From Saxidomus purpurata (lineage: Eukaryota; Mollusca; Bivalvia; Venerida; Veneridae): 64,000 nt of DNA. The notes below the pieces were generated by a model. The model ran no database searches. It saw only the letters and a list, made by a program, of their open reading frames with translations, and had not been told where the DNA came from. Location: positions 33,734,362-33,798,361 of the forward strand of contig JAFMSR010000019.1 of assembly GCA_022818135.1 (NCBI GenBank). The letters are read 5' to 3'. A program made the position numbers and the translations under genes. Shown one piece after another: positions 1 through 12,750 of the stretch (positions are counted from its first letter, which is position 1; the number at the start of each line of letters is the position of its first letter).

Positions 1-2600
1 ATGTATAGCACAGTTACAACCCGGACACGCAATACCGAAATGACGGACGGACGAATAGGGATTTGTTGGATACTGTCCAATTACTTCCTATTATGATGAT
101 ACTCAACAGCGAACTAATCCTAAACATAAAATATACCCAACAAAAACCCTTTTTGTTAGGTACATGTACCTATCTAGTAACCAATAATCCGATTCGTAAG
201 CTTGAACGGACCGACGGACAATTCGATTTTGAAAATGCTACCTTTAGGGGCATAAAAGAACCGTCTAGCAAATTTATATGTTAGTGCGAAAGAAACGTAC
301 AAATTATCCTAGCGTGTTTTAGATTGTTTGACTGCCATTTAGTAAAATATATCCAGATACTATTTTCGTTGCTGTAAATTTCGTATACTGACATAACAAA
401 AAATTCAAACATTAATAGGTCACAACGGGCAGTCTGTTCTGTTTACCAGAATATATAGAATACATAATGCCCCTTGTTTTTTTCTCCATTAGATTAAACT
501 AGAGCTCGTTGTTGCTGTAAATGGATTATATAAATGTGAATCTAACTATAATGTGCAGAATCCGATATCATAGTAGAATTAACAATATTGGTTTAATTTC
601 ATTTCATATCGAAACTTAAAGACTAAAATCTCGTTTAAAGCTAAAATTAATGAAATGACGAGCGATATGTCACGATATTACAACCTGTCACAGCAAACCT
701 TTCTAATGGGTTCCTATCAACTCAAATAGGCTACTACTCGAGACCGTGTTTCATGTCAAAATCATTTAAATAAGCATTGTATTCAGTGTTATTTTCAGCT
801 GTAACTGTGGAAACAGACTCTTTACATACATCTGCCGACAGTTAAACTCCTCTGAGCACCCTTCCCCAACCTCTCACAGTTACATCGATTTAATTTGTTT
901 AATTAGCAGTTGTCCTTTAACTTTGATATTATCATTCAATGAAAACCTTTTAACGCGACATTCTTGTGATAAGATTTACTATATGTAAACATATTTGATT
1001 CAGACTGTCAAATCGCAATGTCAGTTATCTACTGCACTCTTCGACTGGTGTTTATATTTAGATTGAATTACATCTAGGTCCCACTTCGGCACAGCTATTC
1101 CTCACCGTATGGATCATTCTTAAAAAAAGTAAGACTATCTGATTTTGTCTTATTATTGTGTTGTCACTAAATGTCACGATGTCACGCCGATATCGATGTG
1201 TCCTATAATTTTATTTTAACGACTTTCTCCACTGTGTCCACTAAACAACAAAAAAGTAGAGCTTTCACCGAAACGTTAACAATATATGATTCATGAAGTG
1301 TTATTTTAGCTCACCTGGCACACAGAGTCCTAGGGTGGGCTATTGCGACCGCTTAATATCCGTCGTCCGTCGTCGTCAACAGTTGCTTCAAGCGACAACT
1401 CGTCGTTAACGACAGGGTCAATTGAACGAAAATTTCATAGGATTGTTCTTCATGTTTATTTACCTCGTATGATCTTCTTCCAAAGTTACTTAAATGGTTC
1501 CGCTTTCACAGTTACTTAAATGGTTCCGCTTTCACAGTTACTTAAATGGTTCCGCTCCGAAGTACATAATAGCCATCAGAGTTAAAGGGACATACCTTAA
1601 ATTCTTTCAAGGGGTTAAGTAAATATGGAGAGCACACGAACCAATGATCATGCCGACTCAATGTCAAGGTCACAACTTAAAGTTAAATATTTGAATCTGT
1701 CCGCTCACACAACCTACACATCCCTAATTTACAGAGGCCTTTTTGACCACTTGAACAGATCAGTAACTTTATTTGCCTTTTAGAAATCCATGCGGTCGCC
1801 TCTGAAATAAAAAACTACACTCCATAACATTAATTCCTTCAATGTTCCTATTTGAAGCGGGAGTCTTTTAGACTGCCTTGTTATTTCTGTGTGAGTCTCC
1901 GTGAATTATTTTCAGTCAATTATGTCAAGTGACATATTCCCTGTATGGTAACTGTGTACGTCATAAAAAGCGAGACAGTTTCCAAAATTGGACTAGAATT
2001 TAAGCATTGGTTGACGAAGGGTAAACTATTCGTTTTCTACCGATTTCTCCATTTATTAACTTTTGGTAGCATCTTTGGTTTTGTTTAACAGCCTCTGAAT
2101 TTAGCTGTCCGCAGTTGTCTGCGCGGGATTGGCTTTCTTTACGTACACTTTGTGGTGAACTTCTTTATGTTCACTTTGTGGTTAACTTCTTTATGTACAT
2201 AGTATTCTTATTTCCCATATGGTCTTTAAATGTCATTTTCCGGTTTCCGGAAAATTTCGGCAAACGGCAATACTATAAATGGTTTTTAATGAATAAGATT
2301 TAATTCGATATTACATAATGTCACTCTTGAAAAGGGAGGAAGGAGCTTAAAACGAGGATGGTGTTTATTTTCGTTTTCAAAACATATTGAGACTGAGGAT
2401 AAACATCTAAACAGAGTTACAATACAGTGATATAAGCCTATTTCGACAGGTGCTCTTAAATATGTATTATTAAGTGTAAATATCCATACTACAATGTATC
2501 AAAATTTCAGTATTATAAAAATGATCTTATCTTTTTCGGTACACTTAATTAGACTTCTTATCAATACAGGCAGTATCAATACAGTTTCATACGTTTTCAG
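1..2600. other. Upstream region of LU-LU-ShKT gene A, no gene seen
   Basis: No convincing coding exon was found. Short stretches around 150-400 match 15240-15480, and 2500-2600 matches 17620-17677, so this is the left part of the segment duplicated upstream of gene B. It contains a 26-bp unit repeated three times at about 1484-1556 and a fragment of a dispersed mollusc-type repeat near 1306-1440. A 5' untranslated exon of gene A should lie here but could not be located. Confidence 0.5.
1306..1440 (+). repeat. Fragment of dispersed 'TTTTAGCTCACCTGG' repeat
   Basis: It begins TTTTAGCTCACCTGGCAC and runs into repeated CCGTCGTCCGTCG words. That matches the start of the longer element at 8466-9425 and the fragments at about 6840-6960 and 22150-22260. 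It is a truncated, probably non-autonomous, dispersed repeat. Confidence 0.5.
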
Positions 2601-5600
2601 TGGTGAAATTAGCATCGTATTTCCTGCTCGTATCCAGCTGTCTTACCTCTGGTACGTATTCCTCCCTTTAAAACTATATCTAAACATTTTAGTGAACAGC
2701 TTTCGGCAAATTTAGCATGTATGTATTACAACGATAAATGCCGAGGAAAACGTATATGTCATGGTCCATTAACCTATGTCTATAATATCAACAAGCACCT
2801 GCTAAACATAATACTCATATTGCTACTACACGACTATGACACGCCCTCTGCACAAGTATTCCGAGAACCTATCTGAGAACCTAGGTGCTTATCAAGAACT
2901 TAGGTTCTTAACACCCGAGAGCACAACTTTATTTTTAAAAATCTAGAATTTCAATGGACCTACGTACAAATACCATATAATCATATTTATTTATCTATGA
3001 AAACGAATCACATTATGAAGACTTTTTACCTGAACTTTGTTTAGTTAAAACTTCAGTACATTTTGTGTAAACTATTATGTTTGCCTATGTGTTTATTATA
3101 ATGTTTGCCTTTTTGTCAGTCCTTGGATTCCTGATAAAATGACTCAAGGTTTAAACAGATCATTTATTGTAATACACAATGTACATTCTAAATTAAGGCA
3201 TCAAACGTATGGTTAAATACCTTAAGCTTCTGTCATTACAGATATACATATTCGGACATTACCCAATCAGCTGTGTTAACACTAACATATCGATAATCAA
3301 TCAGCCAATGGAAACCTATGCGCGTATATCTCGTCATACATCAATATCCATTTATAATAAATGGGCCAAAATCATATAATTATCTAACTGCATTTAAACA
3401 AAATAAAGTGAGCGAATATGTTTAAGGACGTTTGTTACAGTTTACTACATGCATATAGGGCGAAAAGGTGAAGAATAATTTTGATAACCTAGGTTCTAAA
3501 AGACTTGTGTCCGTGAGTAAGAATCTCGTTAAGTTCTCATATATGAGAACCTAGATTTTCTAAATACTCAAACAAGACCAGATTCAAAATAAATAGTATC
3601 CTCTTCTAGCACTATTAATATCGGGGTTATGAAAATGATCTACTTCACGGTTGTCACAAATTAAACCGCGAGGAATTTTACAACAGGCTTTTGAAGAACA
3701 TATTCACAAGTAATTTCAATTATAACGTACATGCATATGAAAAAAAGAACGGTCAACGTAGCCTTATATCCGCAGCTGTAATTCAAAATGCAGAATTTCG
3801 TTCATACAATTTGATATGTAATATTTTTAAACAGCACATGGTGGCACAAAGTGCTTTCAGTGTTCAGACATACCTGGTGCACGTGATTGTGACACAGTTG
3901 TCGAGTGCGAATCCTTTGAGGTACAATGTTTTTTACCTTTATAAAACCGCTTCATAATTCAAATTCAAAAGCTATTCTAATTTACAGTTAACTCCGTATG
4001 AAAAGACTCGGGATATAAACAGACTTCGGATACACGGAATAAAATTTCTGGGCGCGAAATTTATTTTCTTAGCTACGGATATAAGAAACTAGTCCTGGAT
4101 CCCAGGAGTTCGTTATATACGAAGTTAACTGTATACAATTTATATAACTTTCGATTTGCAAACTTGTGATATTTTGTTCAGTGCTAGAATCAAGGAAAAC
4201 TATAGTACTGCCTTTAGTCAAATAAACTGTTTTTCTAGCTATGGTATATAACAGGGTTACATGTACACACATATGTTTATATAGAAATGTGATACAGAAA
4301 CCGTTTTTCCGGAGTCGTGCGTCTGGTTATCAATCTTGCATCTGGATCATATTTTAAATGTATGATACTAATCCTTTTATTATAATATTTAGGTGTTGCC
4401 TGTGATAATAGCACTGAATACAAATGATCATTTAAGCATATTATAGAAGAACACTCTAATTAGAGCAATATTAGTTTATATTTGACGTCATTTTAGTGAC
4501 ATCATCGTGTAAGCAAGCAGTAATGAGCCAATCAATTGTGTCTGTCAGTCTATCTTTCACAAACGTTTGTCAGCTCTGATTGTCATTAAACTTTGCAGGA
4601 AGCACCAATGTATTTGTGCATGTGATAATTTTGGGCCACAAGCTGAAAGGTCAAGGTCACAGGAACCTGAAAACAGAACATACTTTCTACGCTTTTATTC
4701 CAAAACCCAATGCAGGATTTTCATAATTTATGTATAGCTGCTATGATCATGAACAATAAATGGCTGATTAAATAATAACAAACATACAAATATGATACCA
4801 TTTTATATGGAGAAACGTTTTAGTGGAGCGTAAATTGATTAGGGCAAATTTCAACTTAAATGTTTAGTCCGGTGCTGGTACTAAAAATTGGTATATTTGC
4901 AAATTAATATTCATGTACGTCACAGATAAACATCTGCCTTTTATTTTACCGACTTGTACGCTAAAAATCAGATTTCTTTTTTTTTCTTTACAAATGTGCG
5001 ATACAGCTTTACTAAACAAACCAGTCGTCGATTAGCAAATTGTGTACATTTATGTGAAAGGTTATCGATGATGCATGCAATCTATGTAAAGTTACAGACA
5101 TTATGAATATTTTTTCAAAGTCTTCGCAAACATTTTATAAAATTACGCCAAAAATAGCATTGTTTCGTGGGTCAAAATAAAAACTTTATTTGACCGGGTG
5201 ATATCAAACTGCTATCATTTGATAGTCAGTTCACTATGTTATGACTCGTATTGAAGTTTAAGTCAACACATACAGTTCAAGACTTTACCTTTAATGTGAC
5301 GCAAACATTCAATACAGTATTATAGCGAACTAATTCCTCTGCCCGAGCTTTTTTCTTTTTTCTTTCTTTTATATGAAAATATTGTATGGATATAACAAAC
5401 TCCGGATATAAGGAACACAATCAAATGGTCTCAAGGAGTTCGTTATAAACGGAGTTTACAGTATGTGTTAAATATGCATAGAACTGGTCGCGCTGATAGA
5501 TTTGTAGCAAATATCGCGAAATTTTGATGCTTGCGAATATTTGTGCACATACTCTTGCGTTTTATGTATCAACTTCTTGTGCTTCTCTCTTTAAGGTGTG

Positions 5601-8600
5601 TTATTCAACGCAAATTGTGTCAGCAACTGGACATATATTCAGGAGAATAGGGTGTCGTGATAATTTGGTTAGTATTTTCAAATATGGAAATTAGGTCATT
5701 CTCACGTGACGAAAGCTACTCGATTTGAAAACACACAATCTCATTTGTGAACTTAAAGCAGATTTAGATAAAGGAATAAGGTTCTTATGACTGTCTGAAA
5801 TTAACATATTTAAGAACGAATCGTCAAATAAAAAATAATCAGTATAAATTCGCCAAAGGTATTTACGTTTTGTTTTTTTTTGTTGTTGTTGTTTTCATTA
5901 TACGCTACCAACTTATAAAGCGTAGCAAACGCTTCCGAGATCCAAATATAACCATTACAGCGTAGCGTTGTCGTTAAATAAGACGTTCCAACATTTTCCA
6001 AGGACTTTTGTAAATCGCTACCTAGGTTTTTACTTATGTTGTTGATTTAAGCCATGTCCTCTGCATTTATAAAAACAAAAATAATAACAAACAGGGAATG
6101 CCACGTACCAAAAACGTAGCCTCCCCAAAACGAGCATTAGTGCATCGTTCTTGAAAAATTTAATTTATTCACCGGAACTGTGACCGAGCAGCTTTAAAAT
6201 ACTTCTAATTTCATGATCATTAAGTTGTCCATGTTTCGCCTGTCGCAATGCTATATAATACTGTTAACAGAACACTTTTTGACGCATTATATTTGAAAGA
6301 ACACATAAAATGTTTCAATATTTTATTGATCCAATTTCTAACATAAAACAAAGTCAAGGACGACAAAAAATATTATCACGAGGCATTCTGTCATTTCAGC
6401 AATGTACCAGTGGACTTGTGGGTAAAAGATCTTTGGTAAGAAACGCTGGAGATTTGCCCATCTGCGAGGGTTGTTGTAACTCCACGTTATGTCAGCCAAA
6501 GCTCTGTCAGGATCAAGGTTATAATATAATTTAATGAAGCCTTTCTCGTTGTACAAATTATTAAATTATGAGAACACATCATCTGTAAAGCCGGTAAATT
6601 GGGCAATTTCCTGCGATTTGTAAAAAGAACAAAACAATCAAGGATATCTTTAACTAAGATTTATGTAGAAACCAGTTTAAATCAAGCAACAATTTACCTG
6701 TGGTTTGCAAAAAAAACAGAACAAAACAATGAAGCGCATCTGTATGTTTTATGTGTGTACAACACAAAAGTCAAGCAAATGTTACCTGCTGTTTGTACAA
6801 ACTACTAAATCTTTACCTGTGTTTTGTAAATTGTTGTTGGTTCTTAGCTTGCCTAAGCATATGCTCAGGGTGAGAGCTTTTGTGATCACTCACCGTCCGT
6901 CGTTCTACATTTTACTTCAAATGACATCTTGTGCAAAACTGCTTGATGGGTGTGGATGATCATTCGACGGTCCGCTACAAAAGCTATATAAATTATGGAC
7001 CTGGGTTACCCGGTAGCATATTTAAAGTTTTGACTTTTCCCCTCCGGCAAAGGGAGAAAACTAGTACTCTATGTCAAAAGAGAAGGCTACTCCAACACTT
7101 TACAAAAGAAAGGAATTTATTGATTAGGGCTATAATCTATATATTACAGAGATCATGTTAACTTAATTTGATCTTTTAACATAGAAAACAATTTTTAAAA
7201 TTTTATACAACTGTATTAGGAAATCTGGAAATGCTATTTTAGTCAAATTGAGTTTCCCACGAGCTTACTAGCACAGTAGCTTAGAGATAACGTGTAGTGA
7301 AAAATGCATTCCGATTAAACAAACATGGGAATATAATGCAAAAAGCACATTTCAGAATTCCATATTATTTTAGAATTTATGAAAACAGCACCTTGGCGGT
7401 ATTGATAATGATAATAAAATCGAGGGTAAATCGCAATACTGTTGCAATTTCTTCTTTATTTTATATAAGTTGTTACAATTTTCAGTCACCGCTCTTTATA
7501 AGCAACATATTTCAAATTGAATAAAGTCAAAGCAAGACTCGATAATAACTTCCTACACAAATTATGGCGATATGACAGGCCCTTGTCGTGAGAGGTGGTA
7601 GAGTTTTATAGAATACTGTTGCTGAAAAACACTTTTCTTCAATGTTTGTTGTTGTTGTTTTTATACTTATTATTGTTGTTATTTCTGTTGTTGTTGTTGT
7701 TGTTGTTGTTTTCAGACTTCAGTGCTGATAGGGGACCAGTATGTTACAACTGTGAAAACCAGGCTGTAGGGGAAAAATGTACAAAAATTAGGGAATGTGG
7801 AAGGGGTCAAGTATGTGTCTTAATGTTATTTTACCTTTCAGAAGAATATATTTTTTGTTTTAATTTAAAGTTTTGTAACATTTACAAATGCTCGTAACAC
7901 AGGCTTCACACAGTAGTTTGATTTAAACAAAATTTAATAGCTACAAGAATTTTTATTCCTTCAACAAATGAGAAAAAAGTTTGATAACAAGCAAATTCAA
8001 TTTTGTAATGTCACCTTATTAGAAACTACAAATTTGGTTACGTGTGCAAAACATTATCAAATTCTGAATGAAATTTGTTTCTTCACAAAGTATAGATATA
8101 ATGAAATAACAGCACATGAATACATGTCGATGCAATTGCCATTATTGAAATTTAGGTCTTTCGTAAAATATTTCAAAGTACGATACAAGTTGAACATTTT
8201 AGAACATTTTGGCAAAGTTATGTATTAAAAGATATATACGAAAGAAAATAAGAACATTATACACGTTATCGAGTGCTATTTATTTGTATTAACCCCTACC
8301 TAACTTGGTCAAACTTTTCCCCATATTCTGTTTACTTTTGGCCATCATTTTTGCACGAAACGATGCACCATGGAGTACTCTTTAAACGCATATATAACAA
8401 TGAGTTCCCCGATATGATTTCATCTAGCAATGTTCAAGCAAACTAAGCGGTAGTTTCTTATTTTTAGCTCTCCTGGCTACGCCAGAGTGAGCTTTTCTGA
8501 TTGATGAGTGTCCGTCGTCCGTCGTCCGTCAACATTTTGATTCAAATGACATCTCCTCTGGAATCACAAGGCCAGTGTTGATAAAACTATGCAGGAATGT

Positions 8601-11600
8601 TCCTTGCATGAAGGTTTACCAAAATTGTTAAAAAAATTCCATTCCATGCAGAACTCTGGTTGCTATGGCAACAAATAGGAAAAACTTTAAAAAGCTTCTT
8701 CTCTTAAACCACAAGGCCTAGAGCTTAAATATTTAGCAATTAGCATTGTCTAGTGAACCTCTACCAAAATTGTTCAAATTATGATTCTTGGGTCAAAACT
8801 GACCTCGCGCGGGTGGTCACTTAGTTTTAGCATAAGCATATATAGGGAAAATTTTTTAAAAATCTTCTCTTAAAGCACAAGGCCTAGAGTTTAGATATTT
8901 AGCATGTATCATTATCTAGTGGAACTCTACCAAGATTATTCAAATTATGACCCCCAAGGTCAAAATTAACCCCGAAGGGGTGGTCACTTAGTTTTGCATA
9001 GGCTTATATCGGAAAAAACTTTAAAAATCTTTTTCTCTAAAACCACAAGGCCTAGAGCTTAGATAGTTGGCATGTAGCATTGGCTAGTGACTTCTACCAA
9101 GATTGTTCAAATTATGACCCCCGGATCAAAATTGACCCCGCACGGGGGTCACTTAGTTTTACATAGGCTTATAATGGAAAAACTTTAAAAATATTCTTCT
9201 CTAAAACCACAGGGCCTAGAGCTTAGATAGTTGGCATGTAGCATTGCCTAGTAGACCTCTTCAAAGTTTTTTAAATTATGAATCTGGGGTCAAAATTGAC
9301 CTTGCCCGGGGTGGGGGACGTATATAGGAAAACCTATTTGATATATAACATTATCTAATGATCTTCCACCAAGCAGGTCGACTTGTACAAAGGTGAGCGA
9401 TATAGGGCCATCTTGGCCCTCTTGTTTAAAGCTGCTCGCTCTGAGATTTTGGTAAAAAAAATAAAACTCTTGAAACTGAATGTAAATAACGTATTTTAGA
9501 ACATATAGTCATGTAAAAGGGCACCAGTTTAAATTCATGCCACGTATATCTCTAAATTAAAAAAAAACGCTACCAAATTCAAAAGCGTTGCAAACGCTTT
9601 TGAAATTTCAATATAAACATATAGTGTAACGGTGCCGTGTAACCGACACACTAAATCGATTTCTGCAAATTCCTACCTAGATTTTTGCTTATAAATTGAT
9701 TCTAGCCTTTAGTTTTTTATTTATGTATAATTATGTCAATTTTTAAAAAAAAAATATTTTTTCAACGGCAATTGAGAGCGAGCAGCTTTAAGTATATAGA
9801 GTGAAAATGTATACATGTGCAACATTTGTCCTTCTATGATATAATTTAGGTTTGTTACATGTCTCTCAAAAAATCTCCAAGCGGACACATGTTGAGGCGA
9901 TCGGGATGTTTTGATAAACGAGTAAGTTTTACAATACAGGCAAATATGACAGTTACGTAGCAGATATATGTGTACACAAACAAACAAACAAAATAAAGAG
10001 ACAACTGGTGTCTTATCAAAGACACACTCGCTAAAACGGGTGTCTAATTAAATAGACACTCGCTACAACTGGTGTCAAATTAAAGACACACTCCCTAAAA
10101 CTGTTGTCAAATTTTAAATACTAATTACTTAAAATTAGTATTTTCTTAATAATAGAATATTTGCGTGTGTTGTCGTTATTGCTGTTTTTTATGAATATGT
10201 GCATAACGTTCGTGTTTTTAGTATTTCTTTATTGTGTCGACATAAAAACGTAAAAACAAACGATTTTACAATATCAGTTTGATTATGGTTTGCATAATTC
10301 ATATGTGTTCTTGTGAATAAACTGCTAGAGTGTATTTTCTCTGAAAAAATATATGTACTGTTAATTTTATATATAACCTTAACGTAAAGAAATAATAATT
10401 TGGTATATTAAAAAACTATGTATTCTTTTCTTACGATATAACTGCCAACTCTGATTACAATAAAGAATCTTGCAAAGACAGTTTTAGGAACTTTGAGTAC
10501 TATACATGTAAATTATGTTTCTGCATTCAATTTCATTTCAAGTTAAGCTAAATATATTTCTAGATTTGTGACGGCCTGGCAGCAAATCCCGCGTTCCATG
10601 CTACAAATGGTACATGTTGGAAATGCTGCTCTGATGATCTCTGTAATTCAGGCTGTGGCGTGCAGTCACACACTGCAGTAATCACTACAAGGACTCCTGT
10701 AACATCATGTACGACGTTATGAAATCTTATATGTCTTTTAACCAGTCAAATGGATTTGGATGGGCGTTTTAGCACCTCGGTGCAGAGTTGCTTGCATTTG
10801 GGAATCCGAATCGCCGAAGCGCTTGTAAAGTCATATTGTGCCGAAACCTTGAGTTTGAACTGCGCTATCCCTCACCATGGATTAGGTTAAAACCTATAGA
10901 GAGTGTCTCTGTACCAAACTCCTCACATTGATTTGATTGTCTGTATGTTTTTAAATTAAGCAATATATCTTTTTAAAACGGTTTGTGTTAGCATGATGTG
11001 GGTAGCGGAAGTAACCGCTGCGATAATCCATTGTGAGAGGTAATAGCATATCATAAGGATATTTTGGCATTGTTTTGGGGAGAAAGGATGCAGCAGTCGC
11101 TATTCTGAATCAATTATTAAATTACCATTAATTTTGGCCACAGCCAATGTTTTAGCATTATTGTATTTACATTTTTGTAAGGCCACACCATATCAATAAA
11201 TTGGTCATCTGACTCACTTGAATAAATATCAATAAAACCTACGAAAATATAACATTCCAAATAAGTTGATTCCGTTGAAAAAAGTTTTTTAAACTCACCT
11301 TATTCTAATTGTATTTTGTTTTTGAAGCTAACGATTAAAGTGTGTAGTATTAAAAGTAAATGATAAAACTCTACATAATTACCAGTAATTATTTTTCGCT
11401 CGAAGGAAGTTTCATGGACGAATTAATATTATTTTCATGATGTTTAATTTCGCTCGCTCGCTCGCTCCAGACATTTGGCAGAGTATCCGATGACCAACAC
11501 ATTAATTTGGTATTGCCTAAGTACGTTGCTAAGGATCACTAATTGTACAACTGATAAAAGACGTGAAACACCTTGATGAAACAACTTCAATCTAATTTTG

Positions 11601-12046
11601 GTTATGTACATATAGTACTGTGAATTGGGGATTCTTCGCGATGATTTTTCGCTGATTTAAAATTCCTGCGATAATTCATTTCATAGATTTACTATGAGAG
11701 AATTATCCTTTCGCAAATATAAAATATAAAAAGTCTGTCTGCACAGAAATTGCAAATTTTCGTCACGAAAAATAACCCAATTAAGAGAACCTCGAAATGA
11801 TAGTTAAAGCATATATATTTTTGTATCATACGTGTAAATTATATAATTTTACCCTTTTTAATTTCTTACATAAAAACTGTGTAAAATCGATTTCCGTTAT
11901 TTGATTTTTAGTTTTTTTATTATATTTTAGCTAACTGTGTTGACAAAACTCTCCACGCCACGTGTCAGCTTGCCTCATCTGTCGTCTGTCAAGATACGGC
12001 GCATGCGCAGAACGCTGGTTGCATGCACTCCTGTGGATTTTGTTAA
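2601..12046 (+). CDS. Secreted LU-LU-ShKT protein, copy A (8 exons)
   Basis: Unrecognised gene assembled from splice sites and reading frame. Coding exons are 2601-2651, 3835-3920, 5596-5667, 6400-6517, 7716-7810, 9850-9921, 10564-10708 and 11931-12046, ending in TAA; all introns are GT-AG. The model gives 251 residues. Residues 1-18 form a hydrophobic signal peptide. LU domain 1 (about 22-110) begins with the C-x2-C pair KCFQC and has the paired CC near its end. LU domain 2 (about 112-200) runs from VCYNC to the hallmark CCSDDLCN. A short Thr/Ser linker follows, then a six-cysteine ShKT domain ending CGFC. The protein is likely extracellular; LU and ShKT folds occur in receptors, shell or immune proteins and venoms alike, so no function is assigned. 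The first exon supplies only TG of the start codon, so the initiating A probably sits at the end of an unseen upstream exon. Gene B is a close tandem paralogue. Confidence 0.78.
3983..4134. repeat. MITE-like element in intron 2 of gene A
   Basis: About 150 bp, bounded by inverted ends CAGTTAACTCCGTAT and its approximate complement GAAGTTAACTG. Internal TTCGGATACACGGAA-type words are present. The related copy at 19357-19511 sits in the same intron of gene B, so the insertion predates the gene duplication. Confidence 0.55.
5313..5465. repeat. MITE-like element in intron 2 of gene A
   Basis: The right end CGTTATAAACGGAGTTTACAGT is the complement of the ACAGTAAACTCC end seen in the better-preserved copy at 20665-20845 in gene B. 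The left end here has decayed. The orthologous position again shows insertion before duplication. Confidence 0.5.
5755..6200. repeat. Dispersed element ending in GAGCAGCTTTAAA
   Basis: It contains the internal self-complementary block AAAGCGTAGCAAACGCTT and ends in CCGAGCAGCTTTAAAAT. Relatives lie at 9427-9793, about 12200-12545 and about 21137-21515. It looks like a non-autonomous DNA element; the copy in gene B occupies the same intron. Confidence 0.45.
7646..7714 (+). repeat. GTT/TTG microsatellite in the polypyrimidine tract of a splice acceptor
   Basis: A run of TTG/TTA triplets leads directly into the acceptor TTTTCAG of the fifth coding exon of gene A. The same arrangement is present twice in gene B. 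Confidence 0.7.
8466..9425 (+). repeat. Dispersed repeat with internal ~165-bp tandem subunits, intron of gene A
   Basis: It starts TTAGCTCTCCTGGCTACG, followed by CCGTCGTCCGTCGTCC, and ends GGGCCATCTTGGCCCTCTTG. Internally, about four degenerate subunits repeat AAACCACAAGGCCTAGAGC, then TTCAAATTATGACC, then a GGTCACTTAGTTTT phrase. The element is absent from the matching intron of gene B (23886-24817), so it inserted after, or was lost since, the gene duplication. A short relative is at 54072-54306 on the other strand. Confidence 0.7.
9427..9793. repeat. MITE with TAAAGCTGCTCGCTCT inverted ends
   Basis: The left end TAAAGCTGCTCGCTCT and right end AGAGCGAGCAGCTTTA are inverted complements. 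The interior carries AAAGCGTTGCAAACGCTTT. About 367 bp and no coding potential, so a non-autonomous DNA transposon is the best reading. Confidence 0.65.
10005..10115 (+). repeat. Short tandem repeat, ~35-bp unit, about 3 copies
   Basis: Repeats of the phrase ACTGGTGTC, AAATTAAAGACACAC, TCGCTAAAAC. The gene B intron has only one unit at about 23965-24000. Confidence 0.6.
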
Positions 12047-12750
12047 AGTTTGTCACTTTTACAATGATTCTGATTCTATAAATTTATAAATTGATCCAGT
12101 CAACATTTTCTACATTTTTTCTCATTTTCGTATGAATATTTTAACTTGTATTGTTGAGTCCTGTCATTACTTTTACATTTTATTTTTAAGTCTATCATTT
12201 TAGAGAAATCTATTTTCTTCACCTGAACGTACGCGTTCTCATAATTTGGTGAAAAAAAAAAGTTATTCAAACTGTCTTAAATGAACACATTTTAGAACGA
12301 ATAATAAAATAAAATTATTTCAGTAAAAATTACTGTAAAGCATTCCCGTTTTTTTTAATCTACGGTTACATATAAAAGCGTTACAAACGCTTTTAAAATT
12401 CCAATATAAACCGACAAACCTCACCAACATTTTATCAGTTTTTCTCAATTTCCTATGCAGATATTGTTCTTTAATATTTTGACGTTTAATCATTTTGGAG
12501 AAATATTTTTTACCGGAAAATGTGAAAGAGCAGCTTTAAAGAGGCACTCCCTAACACTTAAATAATTTCAAAAGCATAATAATTGAATATTTGCAAGTAT
12601 TATCACTTACCTGTCCAGTCATCATCGGTAATATCAGCGTTTCTAAAACATGTTGCAGTTCCGTAAATCATTTTTAGTCTGCGTTGTTGTTGTACAATTG
12701 AATTTTACGTTCAATGAACATTATTCATTTATGTTTGGAAAATATAATAT
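12047..12750. other. 3' flank of gene A and dispersed repeat
   Basis: No gene is seen. Homology with the 3' flank of gene B stops near 12100. The position of B's AATAAA (25297) reads CTATAAA here (about 12075), possibly a weaker TATAAA-type poly(A) signal. About 12200-12545 resembles the dispersed element ending in GAGCAGCTTTAAA. Confidence 0.5.

Noticed and set aside
7595..7897. Single-exon reading of a 100-codon Leu-rich, Cys-containing protein
   Set aside because: The Leu-rich start is the translated TTG microsatellite and polypyrimidine tract; only 7716-7810 is exon, as shown by flanking AG and GT and by the gene B copy.
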